The position numbers and the translations under genes were made by a program. The notes under the pieces are model-generated. The model made no database searches and was not told the DNA's origin. It saw only the letters and a program-made list of their open reading frames with translations. Below, one piece after another: positions 1 through 12,915 of a stretch of 64,000 bases of DNA. The first letter of the stretch is position 1. Each line of letters starts with the position of its first letter. The DNA is from Panagrolaimus kolymaensis (taxonomy: Eukaryota; Nematoda; Chromadorea; Rhabditida; Panagrolaimidae), in the NCBI GenBank assembly GCA_028622995.1, contig JAJQJQ010000023.1:3100001-3164000 (forward strand), written 5' to 3'.

Positions 1-2212
1 TTATTTTACAAATTTTACATTTCCAGTTTTTTTTTTCAATATAAAACCCCTAAGGCAATAATATTATAAACTCTAAGAAAATCTGTGTTTTTATCCAGTT
101 CATTCCAGCCAACAACAAAAAAAAGAACTTCAAAATTGATGATGTTCTTTTTCGCGTTTTTTTTTCTTCATTTCATCAAAAAATTAAAAGCATCATTAAA
201 AAAGAAGCATTTTTTTGCGAAGGTTGAAAAAAAGTTCAAAAAAATTTTAGACATTTTTAGTTGAAGCAATCTACAGCCAGCGGTCGTCGTCGCCGTTTTA
301 CGCGCAGCGAACAGAAAAATAAAAGAAGGGGATTATCGCCGCATTTTTTTTAAAAGAAAAAATATTACAGAGAAAAGAAATGAGATAATTTGCGAGGAAG
401 GAACGAATCGCAAAAAGAAAAAAAATGAAGATGAAGTTCCTGTTTTTTGTGGATTTTTTTGGTTATGTTCATAAAAAATGAGAGAAGCGTAAAAAAATTT
501 GAAGCCTTAAAAAATTGACTTTTTAAAACTTTTTTGCGCAGAAAAAAAAACTTTTATTAAAGAATCTAAAAATGGAAGGTGAAAATGGAAATGCAGAAGT
601 TTTTCGGAATGGACTAAGTGCTTTTTTTCTGAATTTGATTTTTTTTTTTTGCGATAATTGAGTTTCACGTTTTTTAGTATACTTTTAAAGTGACCGTTGC
701 TTTTACATTTTGAACTTGTATTAAGTTGTTTGACGTTGACCATTTCTTTTGATACTTAAAATTTGCTAGGGAAAAAAATATGGCGAGTTACATATTTCCA
801 TAATTTTCAAACTTTTGCCTCATTACCATCCATCTTTCATATTTGTCTTAAATCATTCCCAACTAAAATACCCTAAAAACTCCAGACGCCTCCCAAAATC
901 AAAGCCCTCCTTTCTTTTACAATACGTTTATTTTATTTTTCAAATTTATTTTCCTTCCATCTTCTATCAAGGTCAAATTTAAATTATCCCTTCCGATCTT
1001 AAAGCTAATTAATTTACAAACATCGAATCTCTCAAAATACTGACCTCAATCATCAAATTGTTATTTGATAGAAGCTTTCGATAATCCCTTAAAGGTACCA
1101 ATTTATTTGAAAATGCATCGGTTGTCTTTTCTTTCTTTGATTTAAAGTTTTTACAATCAAAACACTTGAATGTTCGCAAGGATGCCTTCCAAGATTTTTG
1201 CAATCCTTCATTCCTAAAATTGCAAATACATTTTGTTTGCTTATTCTTTTTTCGAAAACTTTTTTTTCTTTCGCTTTTTTTAAATATTTTTTTGTCTTTA
1301 AAATTTTTCTAAATTTCATCGCTTCTTTTCCTCATTAATTTTCATTTCAAAATTGATTCTTATCATAAGTCTTTTATATATTTTTTTCCTTGGCAGCAGT
1401 ATTATGTATGTACCTCTTTCTTGCGAGCCTCCAAATAAAAAAGTTTGAAACGCTTTTCCAAATTTTTTTTACTTCGTTGTTTTTATCGCAAATTTCAATC
1501 TAATTTGAGTTTTAAAAAAATTCCACAAAACATTGGTTGCTAACTAACTTGTTGATTCTCTCTTTATTTGCGTGTTTTTTTTGTTTCATTTTTTAAAAGA
1601 AAAGCGTAAAAAAAAGAGAGGAACTTCTTTGAATCAGCGAAGAAAAAAACAAGTCTTGCTTCTCTCTGCTTCAAAGTGATTTGTTTTTGCGCAAAAAAAA
1701 TTTTGGCCAGAAAAAATAAAGAAAAAAACCTTTTGAATAAAACAAAAAAAAGTTTGATAGTTTCAAGTTTTTTTTATTCTACGCTCCTCCAAAAACAAAA
1801 CGCCTAAGAAAATTTTTAGCAACAAAAAAGCGTCGGCGATTGATGATAGCAATGTTGATGGTGATCATCACAAAAAATAAAACGTCAAATGATTAAGTGG
1901 AAAAATTATTGCAATTAAAAAACTTTTTTTTTAAACATAAAAGTTAAAAATCACCCGTTTGAAAACAGTTTTATATTTTAAATCTAAAAAATTTTTTTGA
2001 TTGGTTTCTACCGGAAATTATTATCGTGAAATTTTTGAAAGTTTTATTAATTTAAAAATGTCTGGCTTTATCGCGAATCGAGTTTATATCCGTTCTTTTT
2101 TCCGTGAATGTGTAATTATGCTTTGTTGTGATAATATCGTAGTATCATCGATCATTAGATTAAATATCCACATTTTTAGAAACCGTGATATTCAAAAATA
2201 GACGAGGCAATA
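1..2212. other. AT-rich upstream region without recognised genes
   Basis: No reading frame here looks coding on either strand; the open stretches are poly-A/T artefacts. The only structured element is a splice acceptor (TTTTTAG) ending at about 2179, which begins the 5' untranslated exon of the zinc-finger gene at 2213. That acceptor could take a spliced leader or an upstream non-coding exon. Part of this region is presumably that gene's promoter. Confidence 0.6.
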
Positions 2213-5200
2213 ATGCAGAATCTTGCTTCTGCATTCCCTCATCTTGCATTTCAACAACAACAACAAAATCAAACCACAGATAAACAACCTGAAAATCAAT
2301 TACCACCTGAATTTCAATTTTTATTATCTGCGTCATTTGATCAGGTAAGAACATTTTATTAGTTTATTTTTTATGTGGTAGTAAACTGGTTTTTTGTTAA
2401 GCAGTAATTAATTATTTCAAATTTTTAGGGGCTTTATGCAAATCAACTTGCTGCATTAAAAAATGCAACTTCATCAGCGAATACCACTACAACATCTTCA
2501 TCGGCAGCAGCTCCATCATCCAATGGAATTCCTCCGGATTTTGCTTCCCTGCTTCTTTCAACCCTTTCCCAACAACAAAATCAACCACAAACTTCAACGA
2601 ATGAGGTTTCATCTCAACAACTCCAAATGACTCCAGCAACTCCTTCAACTGCAGGTGGAGCAGCTTCGACAAATGCCCAAGATGATTTTGCTCAACTTAT
2701 GGCTCTCATCGCTGGCCCACAGCAAACTAATGCTCAAGCCAATGCAGTTGCAAACAATTTACTTGAGCAAATGCAATTTTTTAATTCACAAAATTTCAAT
2801 CTTTCTACCTCTCAACCTCACAGTTCTATGATTCCAACCACTCCAACTTCATCTGGAAGTGGAGGTAGTCATTTCTTTGGTGGCGCTAATAATTCGATGA
2901 ACAGCCCCAACAAGGATTCATATTGTGAATTTTGTGATAAAAACTTTTGCAATCGATATTTCTTGAGAATTCACAAACAAAAGAAGCATGGAATTAGAGT
3001 TGAACCTGATAATGTTCCTGATACTCCACCAGCAAAACTGCCCAAATTGGAATCATCTGCTTCCCCAGTTAAGCAACATCACGAAGAAGAATCAAAGCAC
3101 AAGGAATCAGTTGATGGAATGTCAAATAATATTGAAGCAATGCTTGCAGCTTTTCAAGAAGCTCAAAATAATAAAGCTGGTTCTCAACCTGATTTATTAA
3201 GTCTCATTCAACAATTGTCAAGGTAAAATTAAAGTTTTATTTAAACATTTAATAAATAAAATATTTTTAGAGTAAAAACGCCTGAACCACAAGGAGAAAA
3301 GTTTAATTGTGATAAATGCAGCCACGAATTTGGGTCACAAACTTTGCTTCTTCAACACCAACTTACTCAACATTCGGCGATTCCAGCATCAGCATCTCCA
3401 TCAATTTCAACGCCATCTTCACAAGCAAATCTTTTAAGTATGATGCCATCGGGATTTCCAAGTTTGCCATTCATGCTTCCCCAGCTTCCATCAAATTTTC
3501 CATCTCTTGAAATGGAATTCTCAAATCATCAAGCCATGAATGGTTTAAATCAATCAATGATGTCAAAGCCATCCGCTCCAAAAAGGCAATATTCTTCAAC
3601 CACAAAAAATTATTGCGATTTATGCAATAAAGAAGTTTGCAATAAATATTTTTTGCGAACTCATATGTTAAAAATGCATAATATCGTTATTGATGAAAAC
3701 AAAACAGTCATAGCAAATATTGATACTCAAGAAAAAGAAAAGGAAGGCTCAGTTTCATTTAGGTTTGTTTTGTAACTAACTATATTAATAATTATTTATT
3801 GCTTAATTTTTGTTTAGATACGATGTTTGTCACCTCGATATGAAAACTCGAAATCAATTAAAGGATCACAAACACAGTGTTCATGGAATTCAACCTGTTG
3901 TTGCTCCATCATCTGCAAGCTCACAAATATCTTGCACAAGTTCAGCATCAAAGCCTCCATCCACAACAAATTCAGCTCTTGATTCAGGTATTTCACAAGG
4001 TGGAATTACAGCATTTGAATTTCCCCCAACTACCACATCCCCTGGAGTTTCACCTCCACCATCAACAAATGATTTTAAATGCAATCATTGCGAAGCAGAT
4101 TTTGATGGAATTCAAGATTTGATTAATCATTTAACCAGCGAACATGAAAATGAATTAACTCAACAAGAGCTTGTTGATCTTTTTACAAAAGCTACAACTT
4201 CCGCCACCACCGCTCAAGCTTTTCCTACCGATTCTGCTACACCATTCCAACTTAACCAAGTTGCTGATGATCAAGTTCGGGAACAATTAAATGAAGAAAA
4301 ACTTTCTTCCACTGAAGATGAAAATGATGAAGCAATGGAAATTACTCGAGAAGTAGCATTAAAAATGGCAGCTGAAAATCAAGCTTTGCAAGTTAAAGAA
4401 GAGGAAGGAGAAGAACAAGTTGAAAGAGTTTCTCCAAATTCATTTTCATGCAATTCTTGCCACCGAAAATATTCAACTCAACAAAATTTAGATGATCATA
4501 TGGCTACTGTTCATCATCAATATAAAATTAAATTGTCACCTAAAAAGGAAGCCAAAATGATTCTTTCCCCAAGTAAGCCATTTTTAACTTTTGATTTAAA
4601 TTTATTGTAATAAAAAATTTTTAGGCAAAATTAATAAAATTATTCGATGTTTCACATGTGCTAAATGCAATCAACGATTTGCAACGAGTTATTTATGCCG
4701 CATGCATATTATTCAACATCTTCGACGTGAACAAAAAGAACAAGATGATGTTGAAATGAAGGATAATAATAATGGAGAATCATCTTCAAATACTGATGAA
4801 TTAAAGGAAAATAAAGATACTATTGAAGATTTTGAGGAAGCTCTTATAACTTCATTTATGCGTGAAGAACCCACAAAAGAAAAAACTGGATCCATGATTG
4901 AACATGTTGTATCTGAATTATCCCGGCGTGGATCCCATGGAGGTTTAGCAAAATTACCTGAAGAAAAACATAGTCATACTGTAAGATTATTTATAATTTT
5001 TAGTCGAATTAAATTTTACTTAAATTTTATTTTTTCAGAGTGGTTCAGCCAGCCCAATGTCAGTCCATACTATGCCCGAGGCGTATGCTCAACTTTTACC
5101 ACCTGTACCGTCATCGTCACCCAAACCATTTGTTCTTCAATCATTTGTTATGCGAGAAGTATCAGAATCTAATGCATTTTCAAATGATCTTCATGCATAT

Positions 5201-5293
5201 TTGCCTGTAAGAACCCTTGTAGATGGACCAATTCGGGTTACATTTGAATTACAACCAGCTCCACATTTTGATGCACAAATTAAGAATCTCTAG
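2213..5293 (+). CDS. Multi-C2H2 zinc-finger protein, 927 aa
   Basis: Six exons: 2213-2344, 2429-3222, 3271-3762, 3818-4572, 4625-4980, 5039-5293; all phases close. The N-terminus (residues 1-200) is rich in Gln, Ser, Thr and Asn, like a transcription-factor activation or scaffold region. Seven C2H2-type fingers lie near residues 208, 322, 423, 474, 560, 682 and 732. Fingers 1 and 3 share the unusual core N-K/R-Y-F-L-R-x-H. Finger 4 has Tyr in place of the first zinc Cys. The linkers are acidic and Ser-rich. The C-terminus holds a compact segment (VRTLVDGPIRVTFELQP) that looks conserved. The family implies a nuclear, nucleic-acid-binding role; I do not recognise the ortholog. The start is the first ATG after a TTTTTAG acceptor at 2179. 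Confidence 0.9.
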
Positions 5294-6245
5294 GCTTCAA
5301 TAAATTTATAATAATATTTTTTTGCAATGTTTAAAACTTTTATATAATTTTATTATATTTTTTTTATCACTTAGTTTTATTGTTTAGGTTATTGGTTTAT
5401 TTTTTATAAATTTAGAAGCCTCATTTTTAAATCAACCAATAGCTTCAAAAGGCGGAAGTGGTGTGGATTTAAAAACCTCTCTCATTCTTTTTTTTCATTG
5501 CCTCTTATTCTTGCACTGATCTTCGGATTTTTACGTGGTTTTATTGTTGTTTCTCATTATTTTTCTTTTATGTTTAAAATAATATACCTTTTAAATTTTC
5601 CTGCCATTTTTTGTTTGTTTTAAATTAGATTTTAATATGACCTCTTCGGGGCATTTTGCAATCATAACATCATCGATATATGTATATCCTTCCATTTTTT
5701 GAATAACTTTTTAATAATCATTTTTTTTCTCTATTTGCTTCATTTTTTGATTGTTGTTTATTTTTTTGTATTGTGCCATTTTTTTACTTTGGGTTTCCAA
5801 TGAAGAACGTAACTTTTTTAAATTCACAAAAAAAAACATTCATATTTAATGCCTACAGATTTTATATACTGTACCATTTTTGATTTATGCCACAATATTA
5901 TCTTTTGCTTTCTATTTAGTTTTTTGCCAAAATTTTTGAAACTTACCCTATTTTTATAAAATTGGTTCACTCATTTCTTTTTCATTTGATATATGTAGTT
6001 TTTACAAAAATAGTTTTACCGTACACGTCGCATTCGATTTTATCCTTTTGTTTTGTTTTTGATTTTGTTTTCCTATATCTCGGCATCATAAAAGTTTTTG
6101 TTTTGAAATTATGTTTAATGCTGCTGATTTAATAAAAAAATATTATTATTTTATTGTTTCTCAGCAATGATTAGAATTTGAAAGAGAATAATAAATTACA
6201 AAAATAAATTAAAATTAAAAAATAAATATTTAAAACGACAAATTT
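5294..6245. other. Convergent intergenic region
   Basis: This holds the 3' ends of the zinc-finger gene (+) and the F-box-like gene (-). It is T-rich, with no credible coding frame or RNA gene. Confidence 0.6.
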
Positions 6246-7949
6246 TTAAAGATAAAATTCATCATAATCATAATTTAAAGCATGAATTTCTTCCACGCTG
6301 CTATCATCATCTAAATCCTCATAATCATAATCTTCTTGACTAAGAATTTGGTCTTCGAAAAATAGTTGATGAAAATCAAAATAAAAATCTTCACCACAAT
6401 ATTCTTCATCAGAATTTTGTAGGGTCAATCTAAAAATTAAGGAATTTTCATCCACCAAAATCAAAGGATTTTCTTACCTATCAATGTTATAAATAATTCG
6501 GACTGATTTGGTATCAGAAAATTTGGTATCCAAAATATGTTTAAAATTTTTATTGTCAATCGTTTCCTTCACATCAAAGTTTAAAGTTTTCAAAGTATTT
6601 TTTAACGCTGAACCATTATTTTGATTCTGAAAAACTTTGAAATTTGAATTTCTATAAAAAAATCTTTTGCCGAATTTGGTTATTCTAGATTTTGCACCAT
6701 TCTCTATTAGTTAGCTTCAAATTGAATGAGAATGATTTTAAAAAAACTTACTCCAACAATCCTTTCAATATTGCCCCAATTTAATTGAAGATTATATTTA
6801 ATTTTAGCGCGCTGGATTTGTGTTGAAGCTTCATGAACAAATTCATTAAAATATTCTTGGCTTATTATCTATAAAAGTCACTGTATAAATTAATTTTTTT
6901 TTGAATAAAACAATGCTCACTCCAAGATGATATTTTTGTTCTCCAATCTCAATATTCATTTCAACATTTTTAATATTAGGGAAAATTATTTGAAAGCTTT
7001 GAAGAAAATGTGACAAATCCATTTGCAAAATATCAAGAATATCGTATGAAGAAATTAATTCAAGTTTGAAAAATTCGACAGTAGGGAAAGTTATGCTAAA
7101 ATGAAGCCTTTTTAAAAGGCAAAAATAAAATCAACAACGAAAATTTACTCTTCGAGGTCTTCAGTGAAGACGTCATAGATTGTTCTCCATAAATCAGAAA
7201 TTTGCGAATTGATTATGAAATTCTTGCAAGCAATGTCAAATTCATTCATAAAATCCTAAAAAAATGCTATTTACAAATGCGCTGCAAATTTCCAAAAATA
7301 ATAACTTACAAGAAATGCAGATCGTTCATCAATGATGGCTTCAATAGTCTCGCAATCACTCAACATTCCATTGCTTTTAAGCTCAATTAATGAAAACAAA
7401 GGAGCAGAAAGCTTTTTAATATTAGGATTTAACAAATATGACCATATGGATTTATCGATACCGTATGTATCTGCGATCTCTTGAAGCTCTATAAATTTCT
7501 TTTATTATTGGAAGTTATAAACCGTAATTTTCAAAGAAAAAATTACTTTCGCTATTTTGTAAATATTTTATTAAAAACATATGATCATCCTCGTTAAAAT
7601 AATTGATAGTTAACTTTTGAATATTTGGAACCATTATTTCCCAAAATATTTGAGGAAGACAATTGGTTCCATTTGTTATTTTCCATTGAAATTTTTCCTA
7701 AAAAAGGTTTAAAGTTTTTTTCCTGTCAATGAATTCATCCCTAAGAAAACATACAAAAGAAGCAATTATCCATGAATTCGAAAGTGTCACAGATTTAACA
7801 CTTGGTAAAACTTTACAAAAAGCTTTCAAAGGTTCCTTTCCAGATAGATAAAATTTAGGAAAGTCTTGAACATGTTCAGGGACATTTTTAGTTTGTTTTG
7901 ATAATTCTTTAAAAATGTCTACTAAAATGTCCGAATTAATTGAAGGCAT
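6246..7949 (-). CDS. F-box-like protein, 418 aa
   Basis: Eight exons on the minus strand: 7949-7755, 7697-7547, 7488-7310, 7255-7149, 7095-6921, 6868-6752, 6626-6478, 6429-6246. The start (MPSINSDILVDIFKEL) has the helix expected of an F-box, where Leu-Pro/Ile-x-x-Glu/Asp-Ile-Leu leads into the Skp1-binding fold. The rest alternates short hydrophobic strands and helices (for example FPNIKNVEMNIEIGE), as in the expanded nematode F-box-associated families that recruit substrates to SCF ubiquitin ligases. The C-terminus is strongly acidic and Tyr-rich (SQEDYDYEDLDDDSS). The family call rests on the N-terminal 40 residues; a divergent leucine-rich-repeat-like protein is the alternative. It shares a divergent promoter interval with the gene at 8422. 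Confidence 0.72.
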
Positions 7950-8421
7950 GGCAAATTTTTATGATAAAAATATCTGAAAAATAACGAAATAAACGCTTTA
8001 TTGCTACTATAAAATAAATGCGTTACCACGGATGGAGGATATATTTCCTAATAAAAAATTTATTGTGACATACAAAAGAGTATCCGTTAAAACATTCGAA
8101 ATTTATTTAAGTAATAAAAGGAATTTACAGATGGCTAAAGGTAAAATTTATTGAAGAGTAATAATCAGCTGTTTCCCAATTGCTTGTGTTTTCAAAACAT
8201 CGATGAAGAAAAATAAATAAACAAGAGCCACCCGACTTTTTTTTGGCCAAAAGTTTTGAAACGAATCTTTTTTCAATTCAATGGAAAAAAGCTTTAGAAT
8301 TTTTTTCTTCTTTAACGGTGCTGCTTTACTTCAACTTTCAAAATTGCAAGAAGCTTTTGAATAATTTAAATGGTGACAGAGTTGTATCTTTTACTTTGAT
8401 AGATTACAAATAGAAATATTC
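7950..8421. promoter_or_regulatory. Divergent promoter interval
   Basis: A 472-bp spacer between the start codons of the F-box-like gene (-) and the gene at 8422 (+). It must hold both promoters; no TATA box or inverted operator stands out. Confidence 0.4.
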
Positions 8422-9870
8422 ATGGGTAATAGTACTAAAAAATCCAAAAAGCCAAAGAAAGAAACAAATAAGTTGGGTTAAATTTTTATTTTTTTCATTT
8501 TTATTTAACTTTTTTTTAAATGATAACTAATTCGAAATTATTTAGACACCACAAAAAGCGAAAGCGTCATGATACTGATGGTTCATCTTCTGATGGAAAA
8601 AAAGGTGATGATACCTATCAAAAGCGACATAGAAAAGAGAAGAAACAAAAATTTCGTAAACCGAAACGAAGAAAGTCATCATCATCAGAGACTTCAAGCA
8701 ATTATGGAGATATGAATGAAATCCTCAAAACTCCACCAAAGCATCAGAAAATGAAGAGAATAATGTATCGACGAAAAATAAGGAATATTGATCCCGGTGA
8801 GTGAATTTTGAAGACTCTTTGCTATATACAAAGTTTGCTTTTAGATATGTTCGTTTCATTAAAGAAGTTTGCTTATGATAAAGAAAAGCTGATTCAACAA
8901 GCATTTTTGACTCTTCGTAGAGGTGTTATTGAAAGAATTTGTCCATCAGAACTATCGGTAAGTTCTTAAGTAATACTTCATTTATTCAGTATTATGTCTT
9001 TTTAGCATTTAACCATGGATCAGCTTAAAGGAAAACTTACTAATATTGCTTGTGCTATGTCAAAAGAAAGACTACGAACTTATGCTGAAGATGAAGATCT
9101 CACTCATTCGAGCGATTCCTTCGAGCCTGATACTCCAACTGATGTATCTGATTCTGACATGGAAGTTGTCGATGATGATGAACTTGTTAATAAACTTTTT
9201 GAGGAAAAGGCCAAAGCCGTTGATCAAGAAAATGAATTGAGAGAAAGGCTTGCAAGAAAAATGGCTGAAAAGGCTTTACTTACACGGCTAAAAAATAAAT
9301 CAAGTGAACAAAATCAATCATCTCTTCAAGAAGGATTAAAGAAGGACGAAAGTGCAATTGAGAAGCGTGTTAATGGAGATATTGAAGATGGTGAAATTGT
9401 TAGTGATAATGAAAATAAAGTATCAAACATTCCTTTACCTCCGCCATCTCCAAAGCTGATTGATATTTCCGATGATGAAGATGAAGTGAAAACGAAATCA
9501 CCTCAAGCAATAATATGGACACCACCGCCTCCTCGTAAGTTATTAGTTTTACCTTTTTTTCCCTTACAACCCGTTTTTAATTTTAGCACCACCTCCTTTA
9601 CAACCAAACAAGCCTACAATAATTCTTGAATACGATGCTCAACCAATAGTGAAAACATCTCATTCAAATGAATCAATTGTTCGACTTGTCCATAGTACTG
9701 CCGATGTTTCAACAGTCCCTGATCCTTCACTTTCAAATGGTTCATCAATAACTTTAATAGAGCAGTTATCAAATTTAGAAAAGCAATTGCTTGCACCTGT
9801 GGATGTTGTTGAAGAATTTGATTATGATGATGATATGGAAAGTGAACCTGATGTCGTCGATCTCTTTTAG
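8422..9870 (+). CDS. Charged nuclear protein, possibly CAAP1-like, about 408 aa
   Basis: Modelled exons: 8422-8471, 8546-8796, 8845-8957, 9006-9534, 9587-9870. The N-terminus is a run of Lys/Arg clusters like nuclear localisation signals (RHHKKRKRHD, KEKKQKFRKPKRR). The folded part, residues 101-160, contains FAYDKEKLIQQAF and LTMDQLKGKL and ends in MSKERL. This resembles the layout of the caspase-activity-and-apoptosis-inhibitor (CAAP1) domain, but I hold that only weakly. It is followed by an acidic patch, a charged coiled-coil, and two Pro-rich strings. The first exon is the least certain part: its donor (GTTGGG) is poor, and translation could begin instead at the in-frame ATG at 8520 without that splice. 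The remaining splices are canonical. Confidence 0.8.
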
Positions 9871-10108
9871 CTATAAATTGTATCATTTTTTATTATTCTA
9901 AAACGGGAACTTGTTATTTTATGTTTTTCATTTGTTACATTTATAAAATAAACTTTGCTATTGAATATTGCGTAAATCGGTACAAAATCACTAATCACAT
10001 TTAAACGTAAAAAAACTTTTGTTATGTTGAAGTTGAAGAAACACAAATATGGTAGAAAAAACAACTTTATTTAAAAAAACAACAAATTATGGAAAAATAA
10101 AAAACAAT

Positions 10109-11893
10109 TCATGAATTGCAAAACTTTTCTGTGAACTTCTTATCTGATTCCATCATCTTGCAAAAATCATGCCGTATTTGTTGAGCGCTTGGAAAATTTT
10201 CCCACATTTTTCGAGAGTTTGGTAAATTATCATCCTAAAAACTTTTTTTGAAAACTGAACAAAAATATACGACATACCCAATCATATGTTTTGCAAAGCA
10301 TTTCGAGATTTTTGAGAAGCAAAAGACCACAGCTGGATTCATCAGATTGTTGAGGAACGCCACCAGGAGTAATAACATCAAAAAGAAATGGATCAAAAAG
10401 GCCCCATGGAAGTTCATCATCTTCACCTTGTGAATCTTCATAAACACAAGCAAGCAATGTTTTGATACAATCAGGAATATTTTTGACATACCGCTCTTGT
10501 TTGGAATCAAAAACAATGATTTTAGGATTTCGTTCATCAGTCGTTTTACCATTAAAATATCGTAATGCTCGCCATGGAAAAATCACGAGGATAAGAAACC
10601 AATGATTGTTTTGAAATGCAGGAATGATCAAATGAGAAGTCTTCTTTGAAAAGAAATATTGTCTTCGTGATTTTTTAGTTGATGAAAAATACTTTTTGAT
10701 AATTGATTGTTTGATTTCTTCATTGAAAAGATATTTTCGATTATTGCTTTCGCAGATATCAAAAAAAGTTGTTGGATACAATTTGACATTCATTCTGCTA
10801 AAATCCAATAGCCATTAATCGAAACAATGAATGATATTAAAAACTTACCGTGATTCACAAAGAGAAAAGAAAATACGATTGGAATAAGCAATGATTTCAG
10901 TTGCAGATAACCATGTTCCAGCGTGTGACAATTGCTTGAGACGTTCATTGGTGAATGTGAAACTTTGATTGTTTATCGTAATCTTCCAAGAGTTAGAGTT
11001 GTCAGCGGCAGCAGGAAAGAGTTGATAGTCATCAGAAATATCATCATCTATAATCCAAAAATCAACAGAGTTATCGTTAGATGTTTTCTTTTGTTTAGCT
11101 TCAGATTGAATTCGCTTAAAGATAGGGCCTTCATCCACGACACATAGATTCAAACTAGCTTGTTTAATAACATTGTTGAAGAATTCTGATGTTTCATAAC
11201 CTGAAAACGCTTCGTCAATAAACTTAGAAAATTTATATTAAAAAAAAGCACTTACAAACAAAAGATCCATGCAGCTGCATACAATCCCTTCCACATCGAT
11301 TACATTTTTCTTCGAGCATACATAAACCATTAACCATATGAAGCTTTCGAATCTTTGATATTTCATAAAATAAATGATGGAAACAAAACAAAGTTTTGTT
11401 ATCTGCCATAGCGTTCAAATCAAAACATAGCCAACTGGGTCTAAAAAAGGGAACGTAAAAATTAAATGTTAATCATGACAAATTATTTCTGAAAAAATAA
11501 AAGCTTACAACTCTTTTGATTCTCTTGGTAGCAATGCTTCTTTTTCGGCTTCTTTTCTCGATAAACGTTGTTCTAGCTGGATCCATTTTCTCTGAAGATC
11601 AGGAACAATAAAAACATCAATTTTGAACATTATTGCAATACGTTGATTATTTTGAAGTGGAGATAGAACCTAAAAATATAAGAGTAATTTAAGAATATTA
11701 AATAGGAAAAACAGACCCGAATACTGACAATGTCTGAATAATGAATACGAATTTGAGCACTTTGTATATTGGATTGTATTGTGAACTCCATAAAACTTGG
11801 ATAAAAACCCAACAAACTAGCTTGAAAGTTGTGAGGTTGATAAGCATGTTTTCCAAAAACAACACATTTAAATAGGAAATCCATATTCTCCAT
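10109..11893 (-). CDS. ulp-2: ULP2/SENP6-7-like SUMO protease, 506 aa
   Basis: Exons: 11893-11717, 11669-11509, 11440-11256, 11200-10849, 10797-10278, 10234-10109. This is a C48-family cysteine protease that removes SUMO from proteins. The catalytic set is visible: His about 356 in NNHWFLIL, Asp about 388 in IIVFDS, the oxyanion Gln in VPQQSDESSCG, and the nucleophile Cys about 447. The segment WLSATEIIAYSNRIF matches the substrate-entry helix at the start of the C48 fold. An acidic insert (EDSQGEDDE) sits between Asp and Cys, as in the SENP6/7 (Ulp2) branch rather than SENP1. The N-terminal 220 residues include a PH-like stretch and a Cys-rich patch. The gene is convergent with the one ending at 9870. 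The symbol follows the branch assignment and is less certain than the family. Confidence 0.85.
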
Positions 11894-12028
11894 TGTAAAA
11901 AATCAGAAATGTCAGAAGTTGAAAAGAACGTACTTCGAAATGACAAGCTAAAAGAAAGTTGGAATGGAATTTAGGCGGCAAACTTTTTTTTACTGTTTTC
12001 ATCCTCAATCATTCGTTTCAAGATTGTG

Positions 12029-12103
12029 CTTGAGTTTAGGGTTGGCAGATGTTAATTAACCGATTTTTAATTTACCGGTAAATTAACCAACCCTACTTGA
12101 GTT
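12029..12103. mobile_element. 59-bp hAT-type MITE with perfect 8-bp target duplication
   Basis: The element spans 12037-12095. It starts TAGGGTTGG and ends with the exact reverse complement CCAACCCTA. It is flanked by a perfect direct repeat CTTGAGTT (12029-12036 and 12096-12103). Most of the interior pairs as an imperfect hairpin. An 8-bp duplication with TAGGG-type ends is the signature of hAT transposons. At 59 bp it cannot code and must have been mobilised in trans. It lies 144 bp upstream of the SUMO-protease start codon. Confidence 0.85.
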
Positions 12104-12314
12104 TAAAGCTTACAAGCAAAAGAATGTTTTTGTTTGTTTGTGGTAACTTGGTTGGTAAAAAATAAACATCTTATTTCTTCAATTTATCAAAGAACGTAAC
12201 TCCTTCATTCATTCATAGTTGCAAGATACAAACTTATTCTTTCAAACACATAAATTTATTCAGAAAAAAAACAAACAAACAACAAATATTAAACACAACA
12301 CAATAAAGAGCTAA

Positions 12315-12915
12315 TCATTTCTTAATTTTAGTGAAAGTAAATTTTCCATCAGTTTTCTGATTGCAAACAGCACAATGAATTCTGCATTTTGATAGAGCAC
12401 AGATTTCACAGAAATAATGACCACATTTTGTTGTAACAGGAGTCTTGAATTCTTGTCGACAAATGAAGCATGCAGATGGAGGCTCGACATCTTCATTGTT
12501 GTCTTCTTCGCTTGAAATCAAAAATTCATCTTCTTTTGATTCTTTCAGCTTTCCTTCTTCCCAATCTCTTTCCAATTCCCAACCATGTTTGTAATCGCCG
12601 CGATCATGTAAGAACTTGCAAGAATCTCCAAAAGTACAAAACCTAAAAAAACAATCATTATTAGGGAAGAAACTTTAAAGATTTTTACGTATTTTATGTG
12701 TTTAGTCGTGTTTGTTTAATTTTGATAAAAATAAAAACTTACCCTGTTTCTTTGTAATCTTTGCATACATCTGGAGCATAATCCCATCGAACTGAAGTTT
12801 TGATGTATTGTGAAGCTCGGACCGGTCCAATTTTGTTCAATCCAGGTTGTTTTTGAATTTTCTTTTTAGCACCAATTTTGCGAAATGGCACTACAGGATC
12901 TTCATCTCCAGACAT
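12315..12915 (-). CDS. rnf-113: RNF113/Cwc24-like CCCH-RING protein, short form, 166 aa
   Basis: Two exons: 12915-12743 and 12642-12315. It belongs to the spliceosome-associated E3 ligase family RNF113A (Cwc24 in yeast). The conserved block runs [18 protein letters not shown], then a CCCH finger (C-x8-C-x5-C-x3-H in [19 protein letters not shown]), then [14 protein letters not shown]3HC4 RING follows ([31 protein letters not shown]). RNF113 proteins are usually about 320-380 residues; here the disordered N-terminal half is reduced to about 40 basic residues. No acceptor close before the ATG suggests a lost coding exon. It is divergent from vps-2. Confidence 0.9.

Noticed and set aside
1009..1319. 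Overlapping minus-strand frames at the left end
   Set aside because: Low-complexity Lys/Phe translation from A/T tracts; no acceptor/donor pairing.
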